From contig JACQDE010000009.1 of the NCBI GenBank assembly GCA_016201285.1, positions 1 through 56,674 on the forward strand: DNA of 56,674 nt, read 5' to 3'. The notes under the pieces are model-generated. The model searched no databases and had not been told where the DNA came from. It was given only the letters and a program-made list of their open reading frames with translations. The position numbers and the translations under genes are program-made. Of this stretch, positions 33,342-41,429 are shown piece after piece. Within the stretch, counting starts at the first letter, position 1. The number at the start of each line of letters is the position of its first letter. The stretch is from Acidobacteriota bacterium. Lineage in GTDB: Bacteria > Acidobacteriota > Terriglobia > Acidiferrales > UBA7541.

Positions 33342-33728
33342 CTACCAGCGCGGTTCGCGCGGCTGCCGCGCGGAATCCCGGTGGTCTTCGGTCGAGAAGC
33401 GGTCCTTGCCGCGGCCTCCGCCGCCTCCGCTGCCGCCACCTCCACGATAGCCGCCTCCGCCGCGGGATGGCCCGCTGCGTTCCGTCTTGGGGCGCGCCTC
33501 GTTGACCTTCAGGTTGCGTCCGCCCACTTCTTTGCCGTCGAGCCCCGCAATCGCCTTGGCCGCCTCGTCGTCATTGGCCATTTCCACAAACGCGAAGCCG
33601 CGCGCCCGGCCGGTCTCCCGGTCCATCGCGATGTGCACGCGCGTGATCTGCCCGAACGGTTCGAATAGCGCGCGCAAGTCGCTTTCCGTCGTCTGAAAAC
33701 TCATGTTGCCCACAAACAGATTCTTCAT
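33342..33728 (-). CDS. RRM-domain RNA-binding protein, glycine-rich
   Basis: This 128-residue protein has one RNA recognition motif: RNP2 is LFVGNMSF (residues 4-11) and RNP1 is RGFAFVEM (about 43-50), followed by a Gly/Arg/Ser-rich tail (about 88-110) and an acidic-basic end. Bacterial single-RRM proteins of this sort are often cold-induced and bind single-stranded RNA. AGGGAG precedes the ATG by eight bases. The 61-residue basic protein follows in the same direction. Confidence 0.93.
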   Translation of the reverse strand: MKNLFVGNMSFQTTESDLRALFEPFGQITRVHIAMDRETGRARGFAFVEMANDDEAAKAIAGLDGKEVGGRNLKVNEARPKTERSGPSRGGGGYRGGGGSGGGGGRGKDRFSTEDHRDSARQPREPRW

Positions 33729-33964
33729 GCTTCTTCTCCCTGATTCCTTTCAATTCCTGTGGCGGAATGCGTTGCCAGCAGGCCGGATTCAGACTGCTTT
33801 TCGACGCCGTTGAGGAACCCGACGAAATCAGGCGGGGCAGGCCCTACAATGCGGCCCGGATAGCGCTGACGCAATCTGAGCTTTGGAAACTACCCAAGAA
33901 CTATAACACAAAAATCCATGGCCGGACCGATTTGTGCACGTTGCAACGGGAAAGGCCAATGAAG

Positions 33965-34039
33965 TGGTGCCGGGGGGGAGAGTTGAACTCCCTACGCCGG
34001 CCTTTTCAGGGCCGCGCTCTACCGGTGAGCTACCCCGGC
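33965..34039 (-). tRNA. tRNA-Phe (GAA)
   Basis: On the minus strand the full cloverleaf can be folded: acceptor GCCGGGG/CCCCGGC, D stem GCTC/GAGC, anticodon stem CGGCC/GGCCG with loop CTGAAAA (anticodon GAA, Phe), variable GCGTA, T stem GGGAG/CTCCC with loop TTCAACT, discriminator A, and an encoded CCA (33965-33967). Length is 72 bases without CCA. It is a single tRNA between the RRM gene and ftsK; the remaining 33,729-33,964 shows no gene. Confidence 0.95.
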
Positions 34040-34145
34040 ACCGTGGAAGAGATTTCATTGTAGGGATTGCGCGCAAAACTGTCAAACGACTCACCGCGGA
34101 GCCGGAAGGGCAGTGGTGTAGAGTGTGGCGCGTGAGCGCCGCCAT

Positions 34146-34167
34146 GTAGCGGCGGGCTTTAGCCCGG
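34146..34167. repeat. family B palindromic repeat
   Basis: GTAGCGGCGGGC-TTTA-GCCCG, between tRNA-Phe and ftsK. Confidence 0.55.
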
Positions 34168-34214
34168 CATCGTCGGTTTCTCCCTCCACACGTTGGAATT
34201 ATTGAGAGAAGGGA

Positions 34215-34226
34215 TGGTGCCGGGGG
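34215..34226 (-). other. 12-base copy of the tRNA-Phe 3' end
   Basis: TGGTGCCGGGGG here equals the complement of the tRNA-Phe 3' end (33965-33976), 250 bases away. It may be a remnant of a tRNA duplication or integration event, or chance. Confidence 0.3.
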
Positions 34227-34250
34227 ACCGAGTTTGACCCAAACTAGGTC
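34226..34250 (-). terminator. hairpin at the end of ftsK
   Basis: GACC-G-AGTTTG pairs with CAAACT-A-GGTC around ACC, with one mismatch. It begins at the ftsK stop codon. There is no T run after it, so it may stabilise the transcript end more than terminate. Confidence 0.4.
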
Positions 34251-36555
34251 ACTTCATGGACTCATCAAATTCCTTCATCCAGTCCTTTTTCTTCAGCACT
34301 TCCCTCGGTCGCGGGCCGTCCGGCGGGCCCACGATGCCGTCTTTTTCCATCAAGTCAATCAACCGCGCGGCGCGCCCGTAGCCCACGCGCAGCCGCCGCT
34401 GTAGCGTTGACGTGGACGCCCGTCCCATTTCGCACACCACGCGCACCGCTTCCTGATAAAGCTCGTCGTCCACTTCCTCGTTTTCGATTTCTCCGCCTTC
34501 TTCGCTGCCAGAAGTACTTTCTTCCTTGGGCGCCTTGAGAAGCTCTTCGTTGTAAATGGCCTTGGCCTGCGTCCGCCAGAAGTCGCACACCGCCACCACT
34601 TCATCCTCGGTCACCAGCGGCCCGTGTACCCGGTGCAGCCGCGACGATCCCGCCGGCAGAAACAGCATGTCGCCGCGGCCCAGCAGCGATTCCGCGCCGT
34701 TGGCATCCAGAATGGTCCGCGAGTCCACCTTGCTGGCCACGCGGAACGAGATGCGCGCAGGGAAGTTCGCCTTGATCAATCCGGTGATCACGTCCACCGA
34801 CGGCCGCTGTGTCGCCAAAATCAAGTGGATGCCCACCGCGCGCGCCATCTGCGCCAGCCGCGTCACTGACTCTTCCACGTTGCTGGTGTCCACCATCATC
34901 AGGTCAGCCAATTCGTCAATGATGATCACGATGTAGGGCAGCGGACGGTGCTCTTGGTCCTCGATGCTTTCAAACAAATCAAGCGACTGCCCCTTGGCGA
35001 ACGTGCGGTTGTACTGGTCAATGTTGCGCACGCCGCGCTGCGCCAGCAGCTTCAGCCGCCGCTCCATCTCGCGCACCGCGTTGCGCAGCACGTTCGACGC
35101 CACCTTCGGGTCCGTCACCACCGGCGTGAACAGATGCGGAATATCCTCGTAGAGTCCCAGCTCCAGCCGTTTCGGGTCCACCAGCACCAGCTTCAGCTCT
35201 TCCGGCGTTGCCTTGTACAGCATCGAAACAATCATCGAATTGATCAGCACGCTCTTGCCCGTGCCCGTCGAGCCGGCAATCAGCAGGTGCGGCATCTGCG
35301 CCAGTTCCGTCGCGCGGATTCGCCCCACCAAATCCTTCCCCAGCGCCATCGTCAGCTTCGAAGTCGAATTCACGAACTCGGGCGACTCCACCACCTCGCG
35401 CAGCACAATCGTCTGCCGGTGATGGTTCGGCATCTCGATGCCCACCGTGGATTTGCCCGGAATGCGCTCCATCAGAATGGATTCCGCCTTCAGCGCCAGG
35501 CACAGGTCGTCGGAGAGTCCGATGATGCGGCTGTATTTCACGCCCGCCTCGGGCTTGAACTCGTACGTGGTCACCACCGGCCCGGGGTTGATCTGCGTCA
35601 CGTGCCCGTTGACGTCAAACTCCTTGCACTTCTGCTCGATGGCGCGCGCGCATTCCTTCAGATCGTCTTCTTCCAGCCGTTCGGCGCGCTCCGCCAGCCG
35701 CAGCAGGCCGGGCGACGGCAGCCGGTAATTCGTCCGGCCACGCGCGATCTTCGGCTCCGAGGCGCTGCTGGTCATCAGTTCCGCCGGCGCTGCGTCCTTG
35801 GATTTCACAAGCGTCAGTTCAATCGTTGGCTCCAGTTTTTCCTTGCGGGGCTTCTCAGCCGGTTCGGCCGGCGCGATGGTCTGTTGCGGCGCCGGCGGCC
35901 GCCCGGCAATCTGAATCTCCGCCACCCGCTTCTTCAACCGCTTCTGCTCCCGCGCCTCGCGCCATGCCTTCCACCGCGCCTGGACTTTCGCGAACGGGCT
36001 CGCCTTCTCGCGCAGCCATTCGGTTGTCGAATAGAAGGAAAAACGTGTCGTCAGAAAGAGTGCGGTCAGGAAAAAGCTGACCGCCAGTACGTGCGCCCCC
36101 ACCGGATTGAACCCGGCCAGCAGCGCCTTGCTCAGCAGCACGCCCAGCACGCCGCCCGCCGGCAGCGTGCTGCGCACTTCGGGCAGTCCCACCAACGTCA
36201 GCAGTGCGGAGAGGGAAGCGATCAGCAGCGCCATGCCGGAAAGTTTCACGATCGGAGAGGTCACCGCCTGGCTGCGAAACCATCGCATGCCCACCACGAA
36301 GATGGTCACCGGCAGCAGGAACGCCGCGTAGCCGAGCAACTGGAACAGGAAATCCGCGCCATGTGCCCCGAAAGGGCCGATCCAGTTCCGCGCCGGGCGC
36401 ATGCCTTCCACCGGCAGCGGCGCGGACACGTTCAGCGCGGAATCGTGCGGATTGTACGAAAGCAGGCTCAGCGCCATCAGGACGGCAAGGGTGACACCCA
36501 GGAAGCCCACCAGCTCGTTCAAACGGTGATTCTCGGTTGGCGTCAGAATGCGCAC
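34249..36555 (-). CDS. ftsK: DNA translocase FtsK/SpoIIIE
   Basis: FtsK pumps chromosome ends through the division septum. This 768-residue protein has four N-terminal membrane helices (about residues 15-35, 65-88, 100-125, 150-175), a short linker rich in Pro, Lys and Glu (about 200-290), the motor domain with Walker A GSTGTGKS near 433 and Walker B IIIIDELADLMM near 550, and the C-terminal gamma winged helix (about 690-755, RRLRVGYGRAARLIDLMEKD). It starts at GTG 36555 with GGAGAT four bases upstream. The linker is short compared with E. coli FtsK, as in SpoIIIE. Confidence 0.95.
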   Translation of the reverse strand: MRILTPTENHRLNELVGFLGVTLAVLMALSLLSYNPHDSALNVSAPLPVEGMRPARNWIGPFGAHGADFLFQLLGYAAFLLPVTIFVVGMRWFRSQAVTSPIVKLSGMALLIASLSALLTLVGLPEVRSTLPAGGVLGVLLSKALLAGFNPVGAHVLAVSFFLTALFLTTRFSFYSTTEWLREKASPFAKVQARWKAWREAREQKRLKKRVAEIQIAGRPPAPQQTIAPAEPAEKPRKEKLEPTIELTLVKSKDAAPAELMTSSASEPKIARGRTNYRLPSPGLLRLAERAERLEEDDLKECARAIEQKCKEFDVNGHVTQINPGPVVTTYEFKPEAGVKYSRIIGLSDDLCLALKAESILMERIPGKSTVGIEMPNHHRQTIVLREVVESPEFVNSTSKLTMALGKDLVGRIRATELAQMPHLLIAGSTGTGKSVLINSMIVSMLYKATPEELKLVLVDPKRLELGLYEDIPHLFTPVVTDPKVASNVLRNAVREMERRLKLLAQRGVRNIDQYNRTFAKGQSLDLFESIEDQEHRPLPYIVIIIDELADLMMVDTSNVEESVTRLAQMARAVGIHLILATQRPSVDVITGLIKANFPARISFRVASKVDSRTILDANGAESLLGRGDMLFLPAGSSRLHRVHGPLVTEDEVVAVCDFWRTQAKAIYNEELLKAPKEESTSGSEEGGEIENEEVDDELYQEAVRVVCEMGRASTSTLQRRLRVGYGRAARLIDLMEKDGIVGPPDGPRPREVLKKKDWMKEFDESMK

Positions 36556-36732
36556 AAGGATCTCCTGTCAAATGGGGGGAAGGCTCCAGCGTATGATCGG
36601 GTCGCGCGGGCGCTGTCGCGCGGTGGCCCTACCGGAGGATCGCGAACAACAAATTCACTATACCAAGCGCATTCCGGCGCACAACAAATATCTTCCGCGC
36701 CCGTGTTTGCTGGTAACCCAAACCCGCCCGCG

Positions 36733-36757
36733 GTAGGGGCGACCGGCAGGTCGCCCT
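36733..36757. repeat. family B palindromic repeat
   Basis: GTAGGGGCGACC-GGCA-GGTCGCC, between ftsK and uppP. Identical in sequence to the triple copy after sdhA. Confidence 0.7.
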
Positions 36758-36768
36758 GGAGGACGCGC

Positions 36769-37659
36769 TTAGAAGATTCCCGCCGCCCACGCCAGCACCG
36801 TGGCGCCCACAACAATCCGGTAGATGGCAAAGGGCACAAATCCGTGCCGTCGCACCCAGGCCATGAACCATGCCACCGAGCCGTACGCCGCCACGAACGA
36901 CACCGCGAATCCGATTCCCAGCACGATCCAGCCATGCGCATCAATCTGCCCGGCGCCGATTGCGTTCTCGTCTTTGCCCAGCAGAAATTTCAGCAGTTGG
37001 TAGCCCGCGGCGGCCGCCATCGTCGGCATCGAAAGAAAAAAAGAAAACTCCAGCGCCGCCGCGCGCGACATTCCCGCCAGTTGACCTCCCGCGATCGTGG
37101 CCATGGCCCGCGACGTCCCCGGAAACACCGCCGACAGCACCTGGCAGGCGCCGATCCACGCTGCCTGGCCCAGCGTCATTTCTTCCATGTGCCACGTGCG
37201 TATGCGGCTCGCAGGCGCGCTTGCTCCAGCCTGCTCCGCTGCGGTGTTTCGCGCGTCCACCACCCACATCGCAATTCCGCCGGCGAGCAGCGAGCCGCCC
37301 ATTACGTACAAGCTCTCCAGATGCTCGCCAATGATTTTGGTCAGCAGGAAAGCAGGAACCGCCGTAATCACGAACGCCAGCATCGTGAGGCTCAGCGGAT
37401 GCGTCAGCCACGTACGCTCGCCGCCCGCGCCTCGCGGAAACGTCCCCGCAAAATTCCGAATGCGCCCTGCGAAATACACCGGCAAGCTCAGAATGGCGCC
37501 CAACTGAATCACCACGGTATACATTTTCCAGTATCCGCTCGTCAGGCTGACGTTCATCAGCGCTTCCACGATGCGCAGGTGCGCCGTCGAGCTCACCGGA
37601 AGAAATTCCGTCAGCCCTTCGATGATTCCCAGCAGGATGGACAGCAGAAAATCGTTCAA
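36769..37659 (-). CDS. uppP: undecaprenyl-diphosphatase UppP/BacA
   Basis: UppP recycles undecaprenyl diphosphate to the monophosphate carrier used in cell-wall synthesis and gives bacitracin resistance. This 296-residue membrane protein has the family's catalytic motifs: EGLTEFLPVSSTAHL at residues 14-28 and FPGTSRAMATIAGG near 179 (PGxSR). About eight hydrophobic segments can be seen. It starts at TTG 37659 with GGAGG four bases upstream, matching the usual N-terminus. A hydrophilic insert near 150-165 (RNTAAEQAGASAP) is longer than usual. Confidence 0.95.
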   Translation of the reverse strand: MNDFLLSILLGIIEGLTEFLPVSSTAHLRIVEALMNVSLTSGYWKMYTVVIQLGAILSLPVYFAGRIRNFAGTFPRGAGGERTWLTHPLSLTMLAFVITAVPAFLLTKIIGEHLESLYVMGGSLLAGGIAMWVVDARNTAAEQAGASAPASRIRTWHMEEMTLGQAAWIGACQVLSAVFPGTSRAMATIAGGQLAGMSRAAALEFSFFLSMPTMAAAAGYQLLKFLLGKDENAIGAGQIDAHGWIVLGIGFAVSFVAAYGSVAWFMAWVRRHGFVPFAIYRIVVGATVLAWAAGIF

Positions 37660-37858
37660 CGCTCCTCCGCAAATTCCGCGAGTTACTTGTCGAGCGAATG
37701 AAAGCGGTATTCTCGCCGGCTTGCTTCTTTTGTTTCCCTTTCAAATTTCAAATCTCTAATTTCAAATGCCATCTTTCTCTGTTTCTCTGCGTCCTCCGCG
37801 TTAATGTTTTGTTTTTCCGTTTGTCGATTCCCGCTCAATGTATTTTCGGCACTCGACG

Positions 37859-38329
37859 CTAGGTTTGCCTTGGCTGCGCTTTTGCCGACAGCATCTTGCA
37901 CATCTCGTAAGCGTCCAGCGTGTCCGAGTAATAGTTTTTCAGAACGGCGTCGGTACGATACCCGTGCCTCTGCCAGAAGGCAACCGCGGGCAAATTGTCC
38001 GTTGCCGTTTCCAGCGACATCCGCCGCACGCCCGACTCCATCATCCGCGCCTCGGCCTCCGCCAGCAGCGCCGTGCCGATGCCGCGCCGCCTCTGCGCCT
38101 CCGCCACGTCCAGCGTGATGATGTGCCCCAGGTTGCCGTCGCGCGCGGTGACGATGAATCCCGCGATCGCGTCGTCACGTTCCGCCAACAGGCAGTCGGC
38201 GCCCTCCAGGTCCAAATACCATTTCAGCGTCCGCCGCGAATAGGCGATCCCCGGCGCATAACACTGCTGATCGAGTCGGTAGAGCGCTTCGAAGTCTTCC
38301 GGCTTGTACGGGCGAATTCCGGCGTCCAC
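37859..38329 (-). CDS. GNAT-family N-acetyltransferase, RimI-like
   Basis: This 156-residue protein has the GNAT acetyl-CoA motif A in AQRRRGIGTALL (about residues 82-93, R/QxxGxG/A) and motif B near FWQRHGYRTD (118-127). It is close to RimI-type ribosomal-protein acetyltransferases, but the acceptor is unknown. It starts at GTG 38329, four bases after the RNase J stop, with no separate ribosome binding site, so it is probably translated by coupling to RNase J. The gap 37,660-37,858 upstream of uppP holds no gene. Confidence 0.85.
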   Translation of the reverse strand: MDAGIRPYKPEDFEALYRLDQQCYAPGIAYSRRTLKWYLDLEGADCLLAERDDAIAGFIVTARDGNLGHIITLDVAEAQRRRGIGTALLAEAEARMMESGVRRMSLETATDNLPAVAFWQRHGYRTDAVLKNYYSDTLDAYEMCKMLSAKAQPRQT

Positions 38330-38333
38330 GGTC

Positions 38334-40025
38334 TTACACTTCGAGGATCACGGGCAGAATCAACGGGCGCTTGGCGGTCTGCTTGTTCAGGTAGCGTTTC
38401 AAATCCACGCGGATTTTTTCTTTAATCACGCTCCAGTCCGCCATTTCCTCGGGATTCGATTGCTCAATCGTGCGCAGCACCACCTCGCGCGCTCCGGCCA
38501 TTACTTCCTGGCCGTCATCGGAGGAAAGGAACCCGCGGTTGACGATCTCCGGCGAGCCTTCGACTGTCCCGGTGTGTTTATCAATGGCAATGATGGGCAC
38601 CACCACGCCGTCCTCGGAGAGGTGCTGCCGGTCGCGGATCACCACCTCCTCGATCTCCTCCAGCGACCCCGAATCCACCAGCACGCGTCCCGCGGCCACC
38701 TTCTCCCGCCGGTACGCGCCCTCTTCGGTGAACTCGATCGGCTGGCCGTCTTCGATTACAAAAATCTCGCCGGAGACTGTGCCCACCTGCCGCGCCAGCG
38801 CCGCGTGGCGGAAGAGCATCCGGTATTCACCGTGGATCGGGATGAAATACTTCGGCCGCACCAGGTTCAGCACCAGCTTCAGCTCTTCCTGGCTGGCGTG
38901 ACCGGAAACGTGAATCGGCGCGCGCCCGCCGTCCTCGTAGTAGATCAGTGCCCGCCGCCGGAACATGTGGTCAATCATCCGGAAGATCGGCTTCTCGTTC
39001 CCGGGAATGATCCGCGAGGAGAGAATCACTGTGTCGTTTTCGTCCACGGACAGCAGGCGGTGGTTGTCCACCGCCAGGCGCGACAGCGACGACATGGGCT
39101 CCGCCTGGCTGCCGCTCACCAGCACCACCAGCTTCTTGGGGTCAAACGACTTCAGGTCCTGCGGCCGCACCACAATCCCATCCGGAATGGACAGCCGGCT
39201 GAGTGAGTGGCTCAGCTCGACGTTGTCCACCATGCTGCGTCCGACAAAGCCGACCTTGCGCCCCAGCATTCCGGCCACTTCGATCACCTGCTGGATGCGG
39301 TGGATGGACGACGCGAAGCACGACACGATCACCTTCCGCGGGGCCGCCCGGCACAGTTCTTCCAGCCGCGGCTTCACCGCGCGCTCCGACGGCGTGTACC
39401 CCGCCCGCTCCACGTTGGTGCTGTCGCTAAACAGCGCCAGCACGCCTTCCTGCCCGTAGTCTGCAAACTTGTGCAGATCGAACGGGCGCAGATCGGTTGG
39501 CGTGGGATCAATCTTGAAGTCGCCCGTGTGGATCACCACGCCGATCGGCGTGCGGATGGCCAGCGCCGCGCAGTCAATCGTGCTGTGCGTCACGTAGATG
39601 TACTCGATTTCGAACGCGCCGATCTGGATTTTCCGCCCGCTCGTCCCGAGCGCAACCGAGGGAGTCTTCACCTCGCGCAGCGTCGCCTGGTCCAGCAGCC
39701 CGTGCTCCTCGAGCCGCCGCTTCACCAGTGCCAGCGTGTACTCCGTGCCGTAAATCGGCACGTTGATGTCGCGCAGGATGTACGGCAGCGCGCCGATGTG
39801 GTCCTCATGTCCGTGCGTCAGCACGATGGCGCGCAGCGCGTTGCGGTTCTGCTTCAAAAAAGTGATGTCGGGGATGACCACGTCCACGCCCAGCAGCTCG
39901 GCTTCGGGAAACATCATCCCCGCGTCCACCACGATCATGTCGTCTCCGTAGCGGAGCACGAGCATGTTCATCCCGAATTCGCCGAGTCCCCCCAGCGGCA
40001 CGGCCCATAAAGATTGTTGCTTCAA
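38334..40025 (-). CDS. rnj: ribonuclease J
   Basis: RNase J is a 5'-to-3' exonuclease and endonuclease for mRNA decay and rRNA maturation. This 563-residue beta-CASP protein has the metal motif HGHEDHIGA at 71-79, GDFKID near 170, the beta-CASP insert, and HVSGHAS near 370, with the C-terminal domain complete. It starts at TTG 40025 with GGAAGAGGA ahead of it. It forms a coupled pair with the GNAT gene. The gap 40,026-40,270 holds no gene. Confidence 0.95.
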   Translation of the reverse strand: MKQQSLWAVPLGGLGEFGMNMLVLRYGDDMIVVDAGMMFPEAELLGVDVVIPDITFLKQNRNALRAIVLTHGHEDHIGALPYILRDINVPIYGTEYTLALVKRRLEEHGLLDQATLREVKTPSVALGTSGRKIQIGAFEIEYIYVTHSTIDCAALAIRTPIGVVIHTGDFKIDPTPTDLRPFDLHKFADYGQEGVLALFSDSTNVERAGYTPSERAVKPRLEELCRAAPRKVIVSCFASSIHRIQQVIEVAGMLGRKVGFVGRSMVDNVELSHSLSRLSIPDGIVVRPQDLKSFDPKKLVVLVSGSQAEPMSSLSRLAVDNHRLLSVDENDTVILSSRIIPGNEKPIFRMIDHMFRRRALIYYEDGGRAPIHVSGHASQEELKLVLNLVRPKYFIPIHGEYRMLFRHAALARQVGTVSGEIFVIEDGQPIEFTEEGAYRREKVAAGRVLVDSGSLEEIEEVVIRDRQHLSEDGVVVPIIAIDKHTGTVEGSPEIVNRGFLSSDDGQEVMAGAREVVLRTIEQSNPEEMADWSVIKEKIRVDLKRYLNKQTAKRPLILPVILEV

Positions 40026-40270
40026 ATGTTGTCCTCTTCCTTTTCCTCGACGCGGCCATTTATCCTATCACACGCCGCTTTTCTCCGTCGCAGCCCGGTG
40101 AAATACGGCAGTGTGCCAATCTAAAGCGCGGTTTATCTTATCTGGCGTGAAATTAGGACACTACGCATCTACAGACCAACTTTTAGCGGGACGGCCTTTC
40201 ACCGTCAGGGCACCCTTGCTGAAAACTCGCTCTTGCACAATTTGACTATGAAATTCACGAATAATACAGG

Positions 40271-40699
40271 TTAGAGCGTTCGCAATCCCTCTGCTTTGGC
40301 GAGGCGCTCCTGCCTGGTATCGAAAGTGAGGAAGGTGTCGGCCCGTAAGACGACTGCAGCGGCGACGTGCAATATGTCGAAGGTTCGGGTTCCGAGCCGC
40401 GGGGTGCGCTTCTGAGAGATTCGCCGGGCCAGCACGAATACTGCGGCCGACAAGGGTTCCAGCGCATAAATTCCCGTCTCCAAATCCTTCCGGAATGCGG
40501 CGCGTGCCGCCCGCACTTCCTTGGACCGCAGTTCCTTGCGAAACAAGCGCAGATGCAGGGCGTTGATCAACTCCAGTTCGCCCAGCGACGTGGAGAGTGC
40601 CGGCAACACAACCCGATTCATCACGGTCGCAGCTTGCGCGGAATTCACGTCGGGAGTGTAGAGGGAAACCAGAAAGCTTGTGTCCGCGTAGGCCTTCAA
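40271..40699 (-). CDS. PIN-domain toxin, VapC-like
   Basis: This 142-residue protein has the PIN-domain acidic residues: Asp6 in YADTSFLVSLY, Glu in ELELINALH (about 41), and Asp residues in TRTFDILHVAAA (about 104) and FLTFDTRQ (about 124), which bind Mg in an RNase site. VapC toxins cut tRNA or rRNA. It overlaps the antitoxin gene by four bases (ATGA) and follows it, the usual toxin-antitoxin order. Confidence 0.85.
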   Translation of the reverse strand: MKAYADTSFLVSLYTPDVNSAQAATVMNRVVLPALSTSLGELELINALHLRLFRKELRSKEVRAARAAFRKDLETGIYALEPLSAAVFVLARRISQKRTPRLGTRTFDILHVAAAVVLRADTFLTFDTRQERLAKAEGLRTL

Positions 40700-40941
40700 T
40701 CGCGGCCCCGCTCGTGAGCCAGAAGCTCCGCTCCGCTCACCTTGAGCCGCTTGCGCCCATAGATTTTCTTCAGGCGGGCAAGAAAGTCCGGCCGCGCCCC
40801 TCGGGGGGCTGGCGACCTGTCCGGCACCAGCCGCGCAATCACCCGTCGGCGCTTGGTGATTTGGATCTCTTCCCCTTCGCGCAAGGAGAGTTCCACCTCA
40901 GGAAAGCGGTAACGCAGGTCGCGCACGGACGCTTTTCTCAT
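40696..40941 (-). CDS. antitoxin, Phd/YefM or VapB-like
   Basis: This 81-residue protein starts MRKASVRDLRYRFPEVE and goes on GEEIQITKRRRVIARLVP, the short DNA-binding fold of the Phd/YefM type antitoxins, with a C-terminal toxin-binding helix (about 55-80). It precedes and overlaps the PIN toxin. The start at 40941 is favoured over an ATG three codons upstream because that codon lies inside the -10 box; transcription would begin at or next to the 40941 ATG, giving a leaderless message. Confidence 0.83.
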   Translation of the reverse strand: MRKASVRDLRYRFPEVELSLREGEEIQITKRRRVIARLVPDRSPAPRGARPDFLARLKKIYGRKRLKVSGAELLAHERGRD

Positions 40942-40948
40942 GTGATAC

Positions 40949-40977
40949 ATACTAGCATCGCATTTATACTATGCCAA
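40949..40977 (-). promoter_or_regulatory. promoter of the toxin-antitoxin operon
   Basis: On the minus strand TTGGCA (40972-40977), 17 bases, TAGTAT (40949-40954). The ATG at 40941 is eight bases after the -10 box, so the predicted mRNA is leaderless. Confidence 0.65.
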
Positions 40978-41111
40978 GCGCTTTTCCCGGTTCGAGCGTT
41001 TCCAGAGGGAAACGAGTCTCAAGGCAGAAACGGCAGCCATGGTGGAGGTGGGGGAGTCGAAGCGCCGCGCGAATTCTGCACGCTGCGCCGTGCGGCGTTG
41101 CGCAAGAATTT

Positions 41112-41375
41112 CTACTTGTCGCCGCCAAACATCCGCGCTACGGACACCAGCACCACCGCGCCCACCGTAGCCGCGGCTAGACTGTACAAGAATCCGCCGC
41201 CGAAAATTCCCAGCTTCGTAAAAATCCATCCGCCCAGCAGCGCCCCGACCAAGCCCAGAATCACATTCGCCAGGCAGCCGAACCCTCTTCCGCGCGTAAG
41301 CTTCCCCGTCAGCCATCCGGCAATCAAGCCGATGACGATCCACCCGGAAATCGAAATGCTTACCGCTCTTTCCAT
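41112..41375 (-). CDS. GlsB/YeaQ/YmgE-family membrane protein
   Basis: This 87-residue protein has three hydrophobic helices: residues about 9-21 (GWIVIGLIAGWLTG), 33-50 (LANVILGLVGALLGGW), and 63-83 (LYSLAAATVGAVVLVSVA). The Gly-rich GRGFGCL turn between helices 1 and 2 is the family mark. It is an inner membrane protein linked to general stress response. It stands alone between the toxin-antitoxin pair and aguA. The open stretch 40,978-41,111 holds nothing clear. Confidence 0.85.
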   Translation of the reverse strand: MERAVSISISGWIVIGLIAGWLTGKLTRGRGFGCLANVILGLVGALLGGWIFTKLGIFGGGFLYSLAAATVGAVVLVSVARMFGGDK

Positions 41376-41429
41376 CGGAGTTCCTTGTCTTTTCCTGCTT
41401 TCTATTTTCGATTTTCTCTTTTCTATTTT

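Noticed and set aside
34948..37701. Very long open frame on the plus strand, antisense to ftsK and uppP
   Set aside because: Its translation is a low-complexity His/Arg/Gln-rich string without any domain; the minus-strand genes in the same place have full family motifs. High GC makes long antisense frames common here.
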